DNA of 64,000 nucleotides. It comes from Isochrysis galbana. Lineage: Eukaryota; Haptophyta; Isochrysidales; Isochrysidaceae. Each line of letters starts with the position of its first letter. Within the stretch, counting starts at the first letter, position 1. Shown here piece after piece: positions 30,501-39,402 of the stretch. Under the pieces are notes generated by a model, which was given only the letters and a program-made list of their open reading frames with translations, was not told the origin of the DNA and did not search any database. The stretch lies in NCBI GenBank assembly GCA_018136815.1, contig CM030939.1, positions 2,550,808 to 2,614,807 of the forward strand, given 5' to 3'. Position numbers and translations under genes: made by a program.

Positions 30501-32611
30501 AGGTAGCGGAGGCTGTTGCGGCGGCGCATGCGGAGACTCGCGCAGAGAAGGAGCAAGCGGTGGCCACTGCGACCGCCGAAAGCGACAAGAAAGCCGCTGC
30601 GGCGCTCATCGCAGCTGAGGCCAAGTTGGCCGAGGCTGTTGCCGTAGCGCTCGCGAAGGCTCACGCAGAGAAGGAGCAGGCGGTGGCCGCGGCGACCGCC
30701 GAAAGCGAGAGAAGAGTCGCCGAGGTGCTCGCCGCAGTAGAGACCAAAGCAGCGGAGGTTGTCGCCGCAGCGCTTGCGGAGTCTCGCTCAGAGAAGGAGC
30801 ACGCTGTGGCCGCGGCGACCGCTGAGAACGACAAGAAAGTCGTTGAGGCTTACGCCACAGCAGAGGTCAAGACAACGGAGGCTATTGTCGCAGCGCTTGC
30901 GGAGGCTCGCGCGGAGGGGGAGCAGGCTGTGGCCGCTTCCACCGCCCAAAGCGACAAGAAAGCCGCAGAATCTTTCGCCGCAGCAGAGGTCAAGGCAGTG
31001 GAGGCTGTTGCCGCAGCGCTTGCGGATGCTCGCGTAGAGAAAGAGCAGGCCGTGGCCTCGGTGACTGCCGAGATCGCCAGTGAAGCTTTCGAGGCGCTTA
31101 CCGCAGCAAAGGCCAAGGTGAAGGAGGCTGTCGTCGTAGCGCCACAGGATGCTTGCGTGGAGAAGGAGCTAGCTGTAGCTGCGGCGACCGGCGAGAGCGA
31201 GAGAAGAGATTCCGAAGCGCTCGCCGCCGTAGAGGCCAAGGTGGAGGAGGCGCGAGAGGAAAGACGCCGAAGAGAGGAGGCTGTGACCGCAGCAGTCGAG
31301 GGGGCAGAAATAGCCGAGCTTGCGACGCGGACAAGCGAGGTCTTGCATGAAGAGCGGGAGGCAGCCTTGGAAGCGCGCATGCCGGCTCCGTCTACGGAGC
31401 TTCGCAATTTGAAGGGGCTCGAGACTGTATCACAGACAGCCGAGAAACCGAAAGAGGCTTTGAGGAAGCCCATGACGGAGCCGGCGCGGGCAGGACCTCG
31501 CGCGATTCAAGAAGTAGCAGCAGACAAGGCCCAGATGTTCCGTCCAAGTGCGCAGGGGGAAGTGAATACTGTACGTACAAGTGCGGCCAAGGGAGCAGCA
31601 GAACTGGAGTCGATCAGATTCGAGGCGAACGCTCACATCGCTACGACGTCGGGCAAGGCAGAAAAGAGCGTGAGAGTTTCCCGCCGAGACGTTACTGAGG
31701 CGTGCTTGCAGACGGCGTACACGAGGCAGATGGCCTTGATAGCGCAGGAAAAAAAGGCTTGGGGGCGTGCAATGATCCAGCACACATCAGCTCTGCTTGG
31801 CACTGATGGCGGCGAAAGGCAAGCCGGCGCTGCGTTCACCACTGTCGCAAAGCATTCCGTAGGCAGTGCAATGGGCGAACACCGCCGCACGGGAATTGAG
31901 GAGCGTGAGGGTAGTGCATTCGTCGCTGGATGCGCACCAGGCTTACCAATGTGCTGCATAGAGACAGAAGAAAGCGCAGCCGTGAGATTAGATTGGACGG
32001 TGACCTCGGGCGGCGTGAGTATTACTGTCATGCCTTGTAGTCCTCATAGTGCTAGTCGCTGTGAAATGGATGGGTCCGAGAAGCTGGCGATCTTCCAGCC
32101 CATGTCACGTGCAGAATCTCCCAGAACTCCACAGCGTCATCTAGGGACCTCGCCAAAAGATTTTGACGCCGTCCTCAGCGGCGCTTGGCACGCAGCACGA
32201 TCGAGTCCGGTGGCCACTATGCGCAGGCCTTCTCGTTCGCCTATTTGGCAAGCGACACGCTGGGCGGAAGAAGTGGAGCAACCCATGCCATGGAGGCGAA
32301 GCAGCCTTTTCAGCACCGACCCAGTCCGTAGCATACGCTCTTTAGGTGCAGCCGCCCTCACAGCGACGCCTTGTGACTCGACGGCAACGAGCGCTGGAGG
32401 GGAGCAGTACGATATCTGCAGCAACCTCGGAGAGGATCCGGCGACTTCAAATGTGGTGCCCTACTCCAACCGAGAGTGTGACGAGCCGAATGACCACAAG
32501 GTGGATCAGTCCCAGATTCAATCCACCGCAGACCATGAAGATCCCCAAGGCGACGGGCTCATGCAGATTTGGAGGCGCCAACTGCTCGGTGAGGGCAGAG
32601 GGGCACCATAG
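24584..32611 (+). CDS. Giant Ala/Glu-rich coiled-coil-like protein, ~44 repeats of 41 aa
   Basis: An intronless frame of 2675 residues from the ATG at 24584. A hydrophobic stretch near residues 23-38 (AAFDALLVALALHLL) could be a membrane anchor or signal anchor. Residues 40-290 are variable. From about 370 to 2170 the protein is a tandem array with a 123-bp (41-residue) period and about 44 units. The consensus resembles AEALAAAEAKAEEAVA followed by EKEQAVAAATAES. Groups of six or eight units recur as 738-bp and 984-bp blocks. The composition predicts a very long alpha-helical rod, about 250-300 nm if fully extended. The non-repetitive tail (about 2250-2675) lacks motifs I know. It may be structural (cell cortex, flagellar or scale-associated). 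Function is unknown. Confidence 0.82.
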   Translation: MLMRPTVERRTRRAVLQLLRWLRGAAFDALLVALALHLLRSMRPALKRLISSIASTVTPPPIEAPTAEWAMLGEEHEHERCTSGGAGTDNSPPVSHEHAASGNVISDPDSPSRHLLAFAPRLQGVGLARPTPCPPRISPMLQATQPPVITNFCAPVQLPTPATAGASSEPAPLRLTMQGQAVRAGGGPRMAQTATPSTLVGCLLTSKSACASKDSSFAAKEITGHSRSEATRLQGGEKRESRCKRIIEDETRTLLGAYVDIGGIPLPEATVQNVDHAAGAAAARATNEESKEAMAERNPQMEKEQAMAVAIAQIAKRAANELPAAATAAKAMREEGTRTLTAVEAAAQATIEDAFAEAITEANEKKMQAVAAATAESDRRVDEAFATAEAAIAEKEQALTAATSESDKRAFEALALAERKSEEAVIATLAEAHADNEQVVATATAESEKKAAEAFAAVEANVAEAVAAALAEARTEKDRAVAAATAESDKKAAEALGTAEAKAAEAVAAALAKARAEKEQAVAAATAESDKKAAEALAAAEAVTVALAEAHAEKELAVVNATAESDKKAAAALAASEAKAAEAIAAALAEAHVEKEQAVAAAIAESESRAADALAAAKAKAAEAIAAALAEAHAEKEQAVAAATGESDKKAAEALIAAEAKLAEAVAAAHAEARAEKEQAVATATAESEKKAAEALAESEVKAEGAVAVALAKARAEKEQAAAAATAESERRAAEVLAAAEAKVEEAVAAALAGAHAEREQAVAAATAESAKKAAEALAAAEAKAEEAVAVALAEARVEKEQAVAAATAESERRAAETLAATKAKAAEAIAAALAEAHAERDQAVAAATAERDKKAAEVLAAAEAKAEEAVAVALGEARVEKEQAVAAATAASDKKAAEAFAAAEAKVAEAVAAAHAEARAEKEQAVAAATAERDKKAAEALAAAEAKAEEAVAVALAEARVEKEQAVAAVTAESERRAAEVLAAAEAKVEEAVAAALAGAHAEREQAVAAATAESAKKAAEALAAAEAKAEEAVAVALAEARVEKEQAVAAATAESERRAAETLAATKAKAAEAIAAALAEAHAERDQAVAAATAERDKKAAEEFAAAEFKAEEAVAVALAEARVEKEQAVAAATAESDMRAAETLAAMKAKAAEAIVATLAEAHAERDQAVAAATAERDKKAAEVLAAAEAKAEEAVAVALGEARVEKEQAVAAATAASDKKAAEAFAAAEAKVAEAVAAAHAEARAEKEQAVAAATAESDKKAAEALVAAEAKAEEAVAVALAKARAEKEQAVAAATAESERRAAEVLAAAEAKVEEVVAAALAEAHAEREQAVAAATAERDKKAAEALAAAEVKAEEAVAVALAKARAEKEQAVAAATAESKRRAAETLAATKAKAAEAIAAALAGAHAEKEQAVAAATAERDKKAAEALAAAEAKAEEAVAVALAEARVEEEQAVAAVTAASDKKAAEAFAAAEAKVAEAVAAAHAEARAEKEQAVAAATAESDKIAAEALAAAEVKAEEAVAVALAKARAEKEQAAAAATAESERRAAEVLAAAEAKVEEVVAAALAEAHAEREQAVAAATAERDKKAAEALAAAEVKAEEAVAVALAKARAEKEQAVAAATAESERRAAETLAATKAKAAEAIAAALAGAHVERDQAVAAATAERDKKAAEALAAAEAKAEEAVAVALAEARAEKEQAVAAVTAASDKKAAEAFAAAEAKVAEAVAAAHAEARAEKEQAVATATAESEKKAAAALIAAEAKLVEAVAVALAKAHAEKEQAVAAATAESERRAAEVLAAAEAKVEEAVAAALAESRAEREQAVAAATAESAKKAAEALAAAEAKAEEAVAVALAEARVEKEQAVAAATAESERRAAEALAATKAKAAEAIAAALAGAHVERDQAVAAATAERDKKAAEALAAAEAKAEEAVAVALAEARVEKEQAVAAVTAASDKKAAEAFAAAEAQVAEAVAAAHAETRAEKEQAVATATAESDKKAAAALIAAEAKLAEAVAVALAKAHAEKEQAVAAATAESERRVAEVLAAVETKAAEVVAAALAESRSEKEHAVAAATAENDKKVVEAYATAEVKTTEAIVAALAEARAEGEQAVAASTAQSDKKAAESFAAAEVKAVEAVAAALADARVEKEQAVASVTAEIASEAFEALTAAKAKVKEAVVVAPQDACVEKELAVAAATGESERRDSEALAAVEAKVEEAREERRRREEAVTAAVEGAEIAELATRTSEVLHEEREAALEARMPAPSTELRNLKGLETVSQTAEKPKEALRKPMTEPARAGPRAIQEVAADKAQMFRPSAQGEVNTVRTSAAKGAAELESIRFEANAHIATTSGKAEKSVRVSRRDVTEACLQTAYTRQMALIAQEKKAWGRAMIQHTSALLGTDGGERQAGAAFTTVAKHSVGSAMGEHRRTGIEEREGSAFVAGCAPGLPMCCIETEESAAVRLDWTVTSGGVSITVMPCSPHSASRCEMDGSEKLAIFQPMSRAESPRTPQRHLGTSPKDFDAVLSGAWHAARSSPVATMRRPSRSPIWQATRWAEEVEQPMPWRRSSLFSTDPVRSIRSLGAAALTATPCDSTATSAGGEQYDICSNLGEDPATSNVVPYSNRECDEPNDHKVDQSQIQSTADHEDPQGDGLMQIWRRQLLGEGRGAP
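25690..31090 (+). repeat. Coding minisatellite, 123-bp unit with higher-order blocks
   Basis: Landmarks inside the giant gene are spaced in exact multiples of 123 bp. GAGGTGCTCGCC variants start at 26786, 27524, 28508, 29246 and 29984 (spacings 738, 984, 738 and 738 bp, or 6, 8, 6 and 6 units). GAAGTGCTCGCC starts at 27155 and 28139 (984 bp). The array must have grown by block duplication. Edge units (before 26300 and after 30800) are more diverged than central ones, as expected for unequal crossing over. Confidence 0.9.
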
Positions 32612-34107
32612 ACGGTCGTACTAGCAGCAAGCTAGCTAGATCACAACTGCGCCACCGGGGGCGCGTCTCTGCAGAATTGTGCCGATACGACGGCATTGTA
32701 CCAATAGATTGGCTTCTTTTCCATAAGAGATACTGAGCTCAGGTGGGGGGCAGTACCAGGCCGGCTATCATGCACATCTACACTTTAAGTCTTGGTGTGC
32801 AGCACGTGAGGCCGCGATGCATCTATGTTGAAGTCTGAACCAGTTACCCAAAAGGCCTGCCCGGACCCCACACTCTGAACCAGGCTCAAGGAAGTGCACC
32901 CGGGCCGGACCCCAGTTTCGAAAAAAAAGGAATGCAGGGGGGAAAGGGAGGTGGTGGAGGGAAGGGAGTTAAGTGCGATGTCGGGAGTGAGGCAGTGAAG
33001 CCGGGACCGTAGTTGGTGTTAGCCCAAAATCTTCAGATGTTTTTTTTTGGCAAGGCGGGGTAGAGGGACCCGAAACTCGAGTTACGTAGAGTTCCCGCCG
33101 CTTACTATACATGTAATGATCTGGGATAGATGTGATGAGTTGCAATCACTCAGAGGGGGGTGCACACGCACAGCTTCACGCCCGATCCTCCGCTCAAACC
33201 GCTGGAGCTCGACTCTCGACTCTCGACTCGGTCACTGCGCAGGCAGCGGGCCGCGCGTGGCATACCCGATAGATCAACGGCGTGAAGCGTTCAATCACCA
33301 CCACCCAACATTTGGGAAAGCGTTCAATCACCACCACCCAGCATATGGGAAAGCGTTCAATCACCACCACCCAACGCACAACACTTGGGAAAGCGTTCGA
33401 ATCACCACCACCCAACATATGGGAAAGCGTTCCATCACAATCACAATCATCACCACCCAGCACATGTGGCTACCGGGGGGCCAACCAGGCAGGCAGCTCA
33501 GGGGGTAGTGGAGGCTGGGGCTCAGAACCTGGCTCCTGGCCCCCCTTGCCTCTCCCATGCTCGCCTCGCTCGCCGTGGGTGCCTCCCAGAGGCCTCTGTT
33601 GCCTAGCGCGACCAGGGGGGGGGAGGGGGGAGGCTAGCTCGAGGGCACCACACATGACACATGACAGATGAGAAACAAAGGAGATTAAACTAGAGAGAAC
33701 GCCCTCCCGGAACCCGTCATCTACACCGGGCTCAAGGTAGCGCACCTGGGTCGGACCCCGGAAACCGAAGACAAAGCAACGAAGGGGGGAGCAGAAGAGA
33801 CGGAGGGCGAAGGGGTTAAGGCTAAGGGGCGGTGTGCCGGATAGTAGGCGGTAACTGCTGGACACTAGTAGGTGTTTTAGCCCTGAATCTTCACATTTCT
33901 AATGCTTTGCACCAGGCGCTGCGTCCAGCTTTCTTGTTTTTGCTGCGCACGGCAACACTGAACAAGCAGAGTTTCCCGTTATGGGGTTGGTTCCTATCAC
34001 ACTCGAGTCTCCTTCAATCTAGCAAAATCTGCCTCGTCAGCATTCTAAACATGCTAGCGGTATTCCTCGTTCAACCCTACAATAATGCGATGCACACTGC
34101 CACATCA
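32612..34107 (+). repeat. Intergenic: two LINE 3' tails, 33-bp minisatellite, dispersed repeat
   Basis: There are two copies of the LINE 3'-UTR tail: about 32865-33040 (ending AAAATCTTCAGATGTTTTTT) and about 33705-33900 (ending GAATCTTCACATTTC). Between them a minisatellite at about 33286-33470 has five copies of a roughly 33-bp unit (core GGGAAAGCGTTCAATCACCA). A segment at 33470-33620 recurs at 51893-52050 (phrase CAGGCAGCTCAGGGGG). No gene is supported. Confidence 0.65.
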
Positions 34108-35333
34108 TCACCTCGCATTAGCATTCTTAACGAGCTGATTGAGCACCTGCTTGAGGACCTTAGACAACTCGTCTTCAAGAATGATGCGGATGTGCTCGCC
34201 GAACGCTGAGGACAGAGCACGCCACCTGAAGAAAGTTCCCGGTGGGGGGGGGGGGGGGGGGGGGGGGAGTTCTATGATCAAGGGCAGCAAGCGCAGCGGC
34301 CCTGACCACCTGTACTCTAGCTGTGCAGTACGCATGGTATGAAAAGAGTCGGTGTACATAGGCACAGGCGTGGTGTTCGGAACTGAGTAAGAAGGTAAGG
34401 TCAGCTGCAAGGAGCGGGGTGGGCGCACAGCAAAGGCGCTTTAGTCATGTCTTCGTCTGGTTTGAAAACTGCTGCTGACACCCGCTTGATCGATACTACG
34501 ACCTCCTCTACACCGAGTTGAAGGGGCGCTGCCATTGCCGACGCTTCACTGGCGAGCTTCCGGCGGCTGCTTGGCGAGATAGCTGGCGGGACTCTGTCGT
34601 CCGTTGCGCTCAAATTTGCCTCGCACTCTTCACGCACCACTGCAACGCCGCCGTCAGAGCCTTCGGCCACCGTCTGTTCCCGCCTCTTCAGATCTGGCAT
34701 GCCGAGACGGGCCTCCGCCTCGGGAGAGGGTGGCGCGAGCGAGAGTGCCTCGAGTGCGACGCGGCGAGAGATGGGGGGCACCGTGAAGGTGACGTCGAGA
34801 CGGAATTGCTCGAGGGAGGACATAAAGCGCCCGGAGGTGATGACGCTGGCTCCGGCGAGCGAGAGCGGTGTAAGGAGAGCCTCGATCAGCAGCGATGAGT
34901 TGACGAAGCCGAAGGATGCAGAGACCGTAACACGCCGCGGCCCAGCGGGCGTGAGACGGAGGTTGCCGATAGAACGGAGGCCCGTCACGCTGAGGCCAGA
35001 TGCATTGAAGGTTGCTGTCGCGAGATTCGCTGGGGCGTAGACGCGTGCGTCGCGGACGATTTGGCCGCGCGGCAGGAGAGTCTCGGTCATCTCCGCGGCC
35101 ACATGCATCATTGGAGAAAGCAGAGCCCTCATGAGGGAGAGGAGAGAGGCACCTAGCGGAGAGTCCCACGCGATGGCCCCGGCCGCGCCGCCCGCGCTGC
35201 CCGCGTCGGCCCAGGCGGAGAGGGCAGAAGAGGCGAGTGAGCGCACGAGCACAGCACCGCGCGGCGGCTCGCCGCTCCAGCAGGGGAGGAGCGCACCGAG
35301 GAGGAGGAGGAGGAGCACGAGAGAGCAGCGCAT
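34108..35333 (-). CDS. Secreted Takeout/JHBP-like lipid-binding-type protein, two exons
   Basis: The ATG at 35333 opens a clear signal peptide, RCSLVLLLLLLGALLPCW. The inferred exons, 35333-34429 and 34225-34108, give 340 residues. The donor choice (GTGCGC at 34428) is the one that restores frame; a GC donor further upstream is an alternative. The 203-bp intron holds a run of 24 C on the coding strand (34244-34267 on the plus strand). The body alternates beta-type stretches (LSVTGLRSIGNLRLTPAG, FRLDVTFTVPPISRR). It ends in an amphipathic helix, ELSKVLKQVLNQLV, the pattern of Takeout/JHBP and related tubular lipid-binding families. The role (lipid or hydrophobic ligand binding in the secretory route) is inferred. 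Moderate certainty on family, high on secretion. Confidence 0.6.
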
Positions 35334-35981
35334 GGCGGGTGGAGAAGGGGGAGAGAGGGGATGGAGTGAGAGCGGGAGAGGAGGAGGGCAAAGAGGGGGA
35401 TGAGGTGGGGGGCTGGGGGTGGGGGGGAGGGGCGGTAGTGGTGGTGTACAGGGCGTGCGATGTTCGAGGCCGGCCTCTCCCGCGAGCGGGGGGAGGAGGT
35501 CTGCCGTCCTCTCGCTGTCGCCAGCCGGAGCTACCTCTCTCTCTCTTCCTTCTCTCCCCAGGGCATCCACTCAAAAACTTATCCTCAAGCACAGAGAAGG
35601 AGGGGAAAGACAGGAGGAGAAGGAGAGAAGCGGGAGAGACCGAGCCTCATAAGAAGATTATTAGATGGACCGGCTCTCTCACCAGGTTCGAGGAGGAACC
35701 TCAAGCACAGAGAAAGAGGGGAAGAAAGACCAGGAGGAGAAGCGTTATTCAATTCTAATGAGTGCGAGGTTCTCGCGCCCAGGAGTACTTCTCTCTCTCG
35801 AGGCGCTCGTTCTCATTCACTGATTTATTCTCTCCCCTCACAGCTGCTCCCTCTTCTCCGTCCGCTCTCTTCCTTTTTTTGCAGTATTCTTTCTTTCACA
35901 TCTGAAAATTGTGTAGGTCAGCACATCATGTATGGTTGCGTGATGGGGGGGGGGGCTGCTGGCTGCTCTCTCCCTCCCTCC

Positions 35982-36022
<41 letters not shown>

Positions 36023-36528
36023 CCCCTCCCCCCCCCCCTCTCTCTCCCTCTCTCTCTCCCCTTCCTCCCCCCCCCCCCCCCCCTCTCCCTCTCGCTCGCT
36101 CGCTCCCTCCCTCCTCTGCTCTCTCTCCCCCTCCACTTCAAAGGACACTAACGGAGGCGGCAGGTGGTTGGCGCCGAAGAGAAAGAAGGAAGAGAGAGGA
36201 GGAGGAGGAGGAGGAAGAGAGCTTGTTGGACGAGAAGGAGTGTTGAAGACACCCCCGGACAAGAGAATGAACGGAGAAGAGACAGAGAAGAGAACGAGGA
36301 GGTGAAGCAGCGCTGGTGGGTGAGCGCGCGCGCCGGTGGACGGCACGGCCCGTTCTCCCACCTTTCCCTCCCGCTCCCTCTCTCTCCCTCTCCCCCCCTG
36401 CCTCCCTCACTCTTCATCTCCCTCCTTCCCTCCCTCCCTCCCCCCCCCCCCCCCCCCACCTCTCTCCTCCCTCCTTTCTCTGCCCCATCACTATAGCGGG
36501 GAAGGTCCATCCCCCTACACTGAGCATC
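35334..36528. promoter_or_regulatory. Divergent intergenic region, extreme CT/GA tracts
   Basis: About 1.2 kb lies between divergent start codons. CT repeats fill 35965-36130 and 36355-36480, and GA-rich blocks fill 35590-35760 and 36175-36300. The segment next to 36529 is a CT-rich leader on the coding strand. Frames through these tracts are composition artefacts. A 5' untranslated exon is possible but not shown. Confidence 0.4.
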
Positions 36529-37284
36529 ATGCTGCTCCGCCGCAAGACGCCCCTCTTCAGCAGGAAGAAGGAGCCGAGCGGCAGTCGCTCAGTCACAGGG
36601 ACGCAGGGAGTAGAACCCGAGCATGTGGCCGTGGAGCGCGAGCACGCCAGTGTAGAGCGCGAGGCACAGAGTGTGCGAAAAGATCCAGTGAGCACGGAGC
36701 ATGAGCCTACAAGTGCGCAGCACGAGCTGAGCGTGGCAGAGAGCGCAATGCGCTTCACGGAACCCGCAGCAGAAGATGTCAAGGAGGAGAGGCAGCTGCA
36801 ACTCATCCCGTCGGCCTCGAGCACGCCAGAGGCTCCGTCAACGCTGAAACAGGATTCTGTCGCACAGGATGTGGCCTTGAGACAAGCCGCATACGAGTCT
36901 GTCTTTGCCGAGCTCAAGGCGATGGTCAGCACAGAGGGCTTCGACCAGTGGCAAGATGCGATGCAGGTTCTTGCGCAACTACGTGACCAGCTGAAGCAAG
37001 GGATGCGCGAGGAATCCTTGATGAGCAGAATGCGCGCAAAGTACGCTGCCAAGGAGCTCGAGCGGCAACTAGGCAAGGATGGCGAGCTCCGCAAGCTCGG
37101 ATTGTTTGAGACGCTCTCAGTCTTCACAGGCGAGGCGTGCAAATACAGACTCCCGCTCTCGCCGTCAACGCTCACGACAGAGCCGGCTGGTGGCAAAGCA
37201 GCAAAGCGACGAAGTGCCGACCAGAACACGCCAAAAGCCGCCGATAAGCTCGGCGATTATACCGCCCGTATCTTGCAACTCTGA
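36529..37284 (+). CDS. Hypothetical protein, 251 residues, helical
   Basis: A single-exon frame. I chose the ATG at 36529, where a CT-rich leader ends and normal composition begins. The first about 110 residues are charged and repetitive, with short units rich in VEREH, EHEP and QHEL. Residues about 125-200 look like one or two helical pairs (YESVFAELKAMVSTEGFDQW, LAQLRDQLKQGMREE). The tail has a basic patch (GGKAAKRRSAD). There is no signal peptide, membrane span or known motif. It is divergent from the secreted JHBP-like gene, so the two may share a control region. Confidence 0.55.
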   Translation: MLLRRKTPLFSRKKEPSGSRSVTGTQGVEPEHVAVEREHASVEREAQSVRKDPVSTEHEPTSAQHELSVAESAMRFTEPAAEDVKEERQLQLIPSASSTPEAPSTLKQDSVAQDVALRQAAYESVFAELKAMVSTEGFDQWQDAMQVLAQLRDQLKQGMREESLMSRMRAKYAAKELERQLGKDGELRKLGLFETLSVFTGEACKYRLPLSPSTLTTEPAGGKAAKRRSADQNTPKAADKLGDYTARILQL

Positions 37285-38482
37285 GCAGTGGGTTTGTCTC
37301 ATGCATTGGTCACGTGTGAAAGAACGCTGTGCTTGGCCGTGGAGCCCAAGTACCTGCGATTTTGGAGTGAAGGCCTTGTAATTCACCAGGTAGTTGGCAC
37401 TTGCCACCTCCATTCGTCCATGAATTCATCGGAGATCCCCCGCAGTATGCGGCGTGTAGTTGTAACCTACTCGTATCCCATATCTCCGGCCCGTGACCAA
37501 CACGTCACGAGTGCGTTCAGAGATGGTGACACGAATACTCGAGCTGCGATTCGCGAACATTACTAGTTGTGCTTGCGTTTCCGGCCTGAAACTCTTTACT
37601 AACTTGTTTGGATATGGCATTTATTCTTTCTTGTATCTTGTATCTTGCGTTTGGCGCAACAACGCGTAGTCTTAAAGACTACCGTGTTGTCCTCGGGGGG
37701 GGGGGGGGGAGAACGGAAAATGTCTGCCTCCTTTGCCGCCTTCTGACCAACGGCCAAAGCCTCGCCGATCTTCCCCCAGGTTCGCTCCCTCCCCCGAGGG
37801 CCTCCCCTGTCATCTCCCCGCTTGGGGTGCCCAGGGCGGGCAAATGGGGCGAGCCTGCCAGGGAGGAGAGAGTGGATCAGCAAGACAGTCTGCTCCGGGC
37901 AAGCCATCACACATGCCAGGAGCATGAGTGGTTCCTCCCCCATGGCAAGGGAGGACTGGAGAGGGGGGGGGGCTCGTGCCCCCCCATGGGCGAACTAAGT
38001 ATAAACTTAGTTGTTAGTTGGAGTTGCCCGACCCAATATCCAAATTTCATTCACCCGACTCCCGGCGGGGAGGAGGGCCAAAGCGCCGCGCTAGCCGCCG
38101 GTGCCGCTCGCGACGGAGTGGCTCAGAGCCCTCCGGCTACGCTCGACTCGACACGGTGTCGGTAGGGAGGTAGCGGATACCGGGTTAGTAGTATTTTTTT
38201 CTGATTGTGGATTGTGGACGCGGTCGCTTCCCCTGCGACTGCTCCATGCAGGGCTCAGGGGGCTACCCGCGGGGGGGGGGGGGGGGGGGTACGGAGGGGG
38301 AGAGACGCGTCGGCGCGCTCCATCTCCATCGCAACCAAGTATAAACTAAGTTATATCTATAACGAAGGTGGTTAGTAATGAGAAATTAAATAATCGCATT
38401 GGGCGATGGTCTTAGCCTTGGCTGACAAATATCATTGCTAATATTTACCGCCATATGCTTACACATTGACCTCGACCTTGCT
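37285..38482. repeat. Intergenic: dispersed repeats and poly-G tracts
   Basis: 37285-37680 holds nothing I recognise. 37925-38000 (phrase GCTCGTGCCCCCCCATGGGC) matches the minus strand of 59370-59465. 38020-38155 matches 11032-11170. A partial LINE-like tail (GGTGTCGG...TAGTAGTATTTTTTT) lies at 38150-38205, and a G run at about 38271-38289. No gene is supported. Confidence 0.6.
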
Positions 38483-39402
38483 CTACGACGAGAGAACCTC
38501 GTCGAGCTTTTGTTGTGCAATCTTCAATTGCTGCTTGGGCTCCTTGATTTTCACCTTTCCATTACCCGGTTGGAAGTATATGAAGTTGTTGTCATAAGTG
38601 TATTGGTCAGCCAACTGTAGTGCACCCGCAACATCATCAGCAAGCTCAAACCTGACACAGGGTCATGGGAATGCTCCATGAGATTGGCAGTGCGTCCTAG
38701 CGCATGTGCTCAGACCTACAACAACATTTACAAGGCTAGAGGGAGGACATGCCAGGATAGCGGCGGGGTATAGTCGTACAGCTCAACGTCGTCCCTCAAG
38801 TCGGCAAGCTTACGGATCATGTTCTTCGAGTCGCCAAGATTCCACAGGTTTCCCACTGGGGGAAGCTACTCATCGAACGGAAGGAGAGGAGCAGCTGGTC
38901 AGCGTACTGTTGAAGCGTCTTGCCGCTGAGATTTCAATGCCCTTCTGAAGCACATTGCCAGGCAGGGTAGATACGTGGTGTCAAGAAATGATCTCACCTT
39001 CAGAACGGATCGCACAGCATCCCACTTTTCTTGATCAAGAAGCTCAGGAAGCGGTTCAAGAGCGATACGCACAGCCTATCCAAGAGGCCAAGGCCGCGGA
39101 AAGCAGAGGCTCAATATGCAATGTCGGAAAGCATTATGCATGGCCCACAACCGGCCAATTTGCGGTGACAGGTGCCTCGGATAATCATGGGTTTGGTGGA
39201 ATGGCGATCCTACCTTGATTTCCGCGAGGAGAGTCTGCTCGTCGTCTTTGGCGAGTGCTGCGAGCGGTGAATAGAAGCCGAAGGCCGCCGCGCAAAAGCC
39301 TCCAATTACAGCTGAGCGCCGGTTGCAAAGCGAGTGCTGTGGCGTGGCAAGGCCCATCGCGGCCGGTAGAATGCAGCCAATCACAAAGACGAGGCGGCTC
39401 AT
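38483..39402 (-). CDS. Thylakoid-lumen PsbQ/Psb31-like photosystem II protein, four exons
   Basis: Predicted nuclear-encoded plastid protein of the oxygen-evolving side of photosystem II. The inferred exons 39402-39214, 39075-38998, 38865-38780 and 38651-38483, all GT-AG, give 173 residues. The leader has three parts. A signal peptide (SRLVFVIGCILPAAMGLA) is followed by a short transit segment. A twin-arginine lumen signal (RRSAVIGG then FYSPLAALA) ends before KDDEQ. The mature part of about 122 residues is all-helical, with phrases I associate with PsbQ-like four-helix lumen proteins of red-lineage algae, including NLWNLGDSKN, QLADQYTYDNN and FIYFQPGNGKVKIKEPK. The mature size of about 13 kDa fits Psb31. 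PsbQ-prime is the alternative. Confidence 0.78.

Noticed and set aside
26567..30664. 1365-codon antisense frame rich in CGESLGGFLVALGG-like repeats
   Set aside because: It is the mirror of the 123-bp coding array; the period is a multiple of three, so one open antisense frame repeats automatically. The sense frame is longer, with a non-repetitive head and tail.
33047..33671. His/Thr-rich frames with HHHP repeats
   Set aside because: They are translations of the 33-bp minisatellite; open in several frames.
35909..36510. Ser/Leu/Pro-rich frames around the CT repeats
   Set aside because: Dinucleotide repeats keep several frames open on both strands; no independent coding signal.
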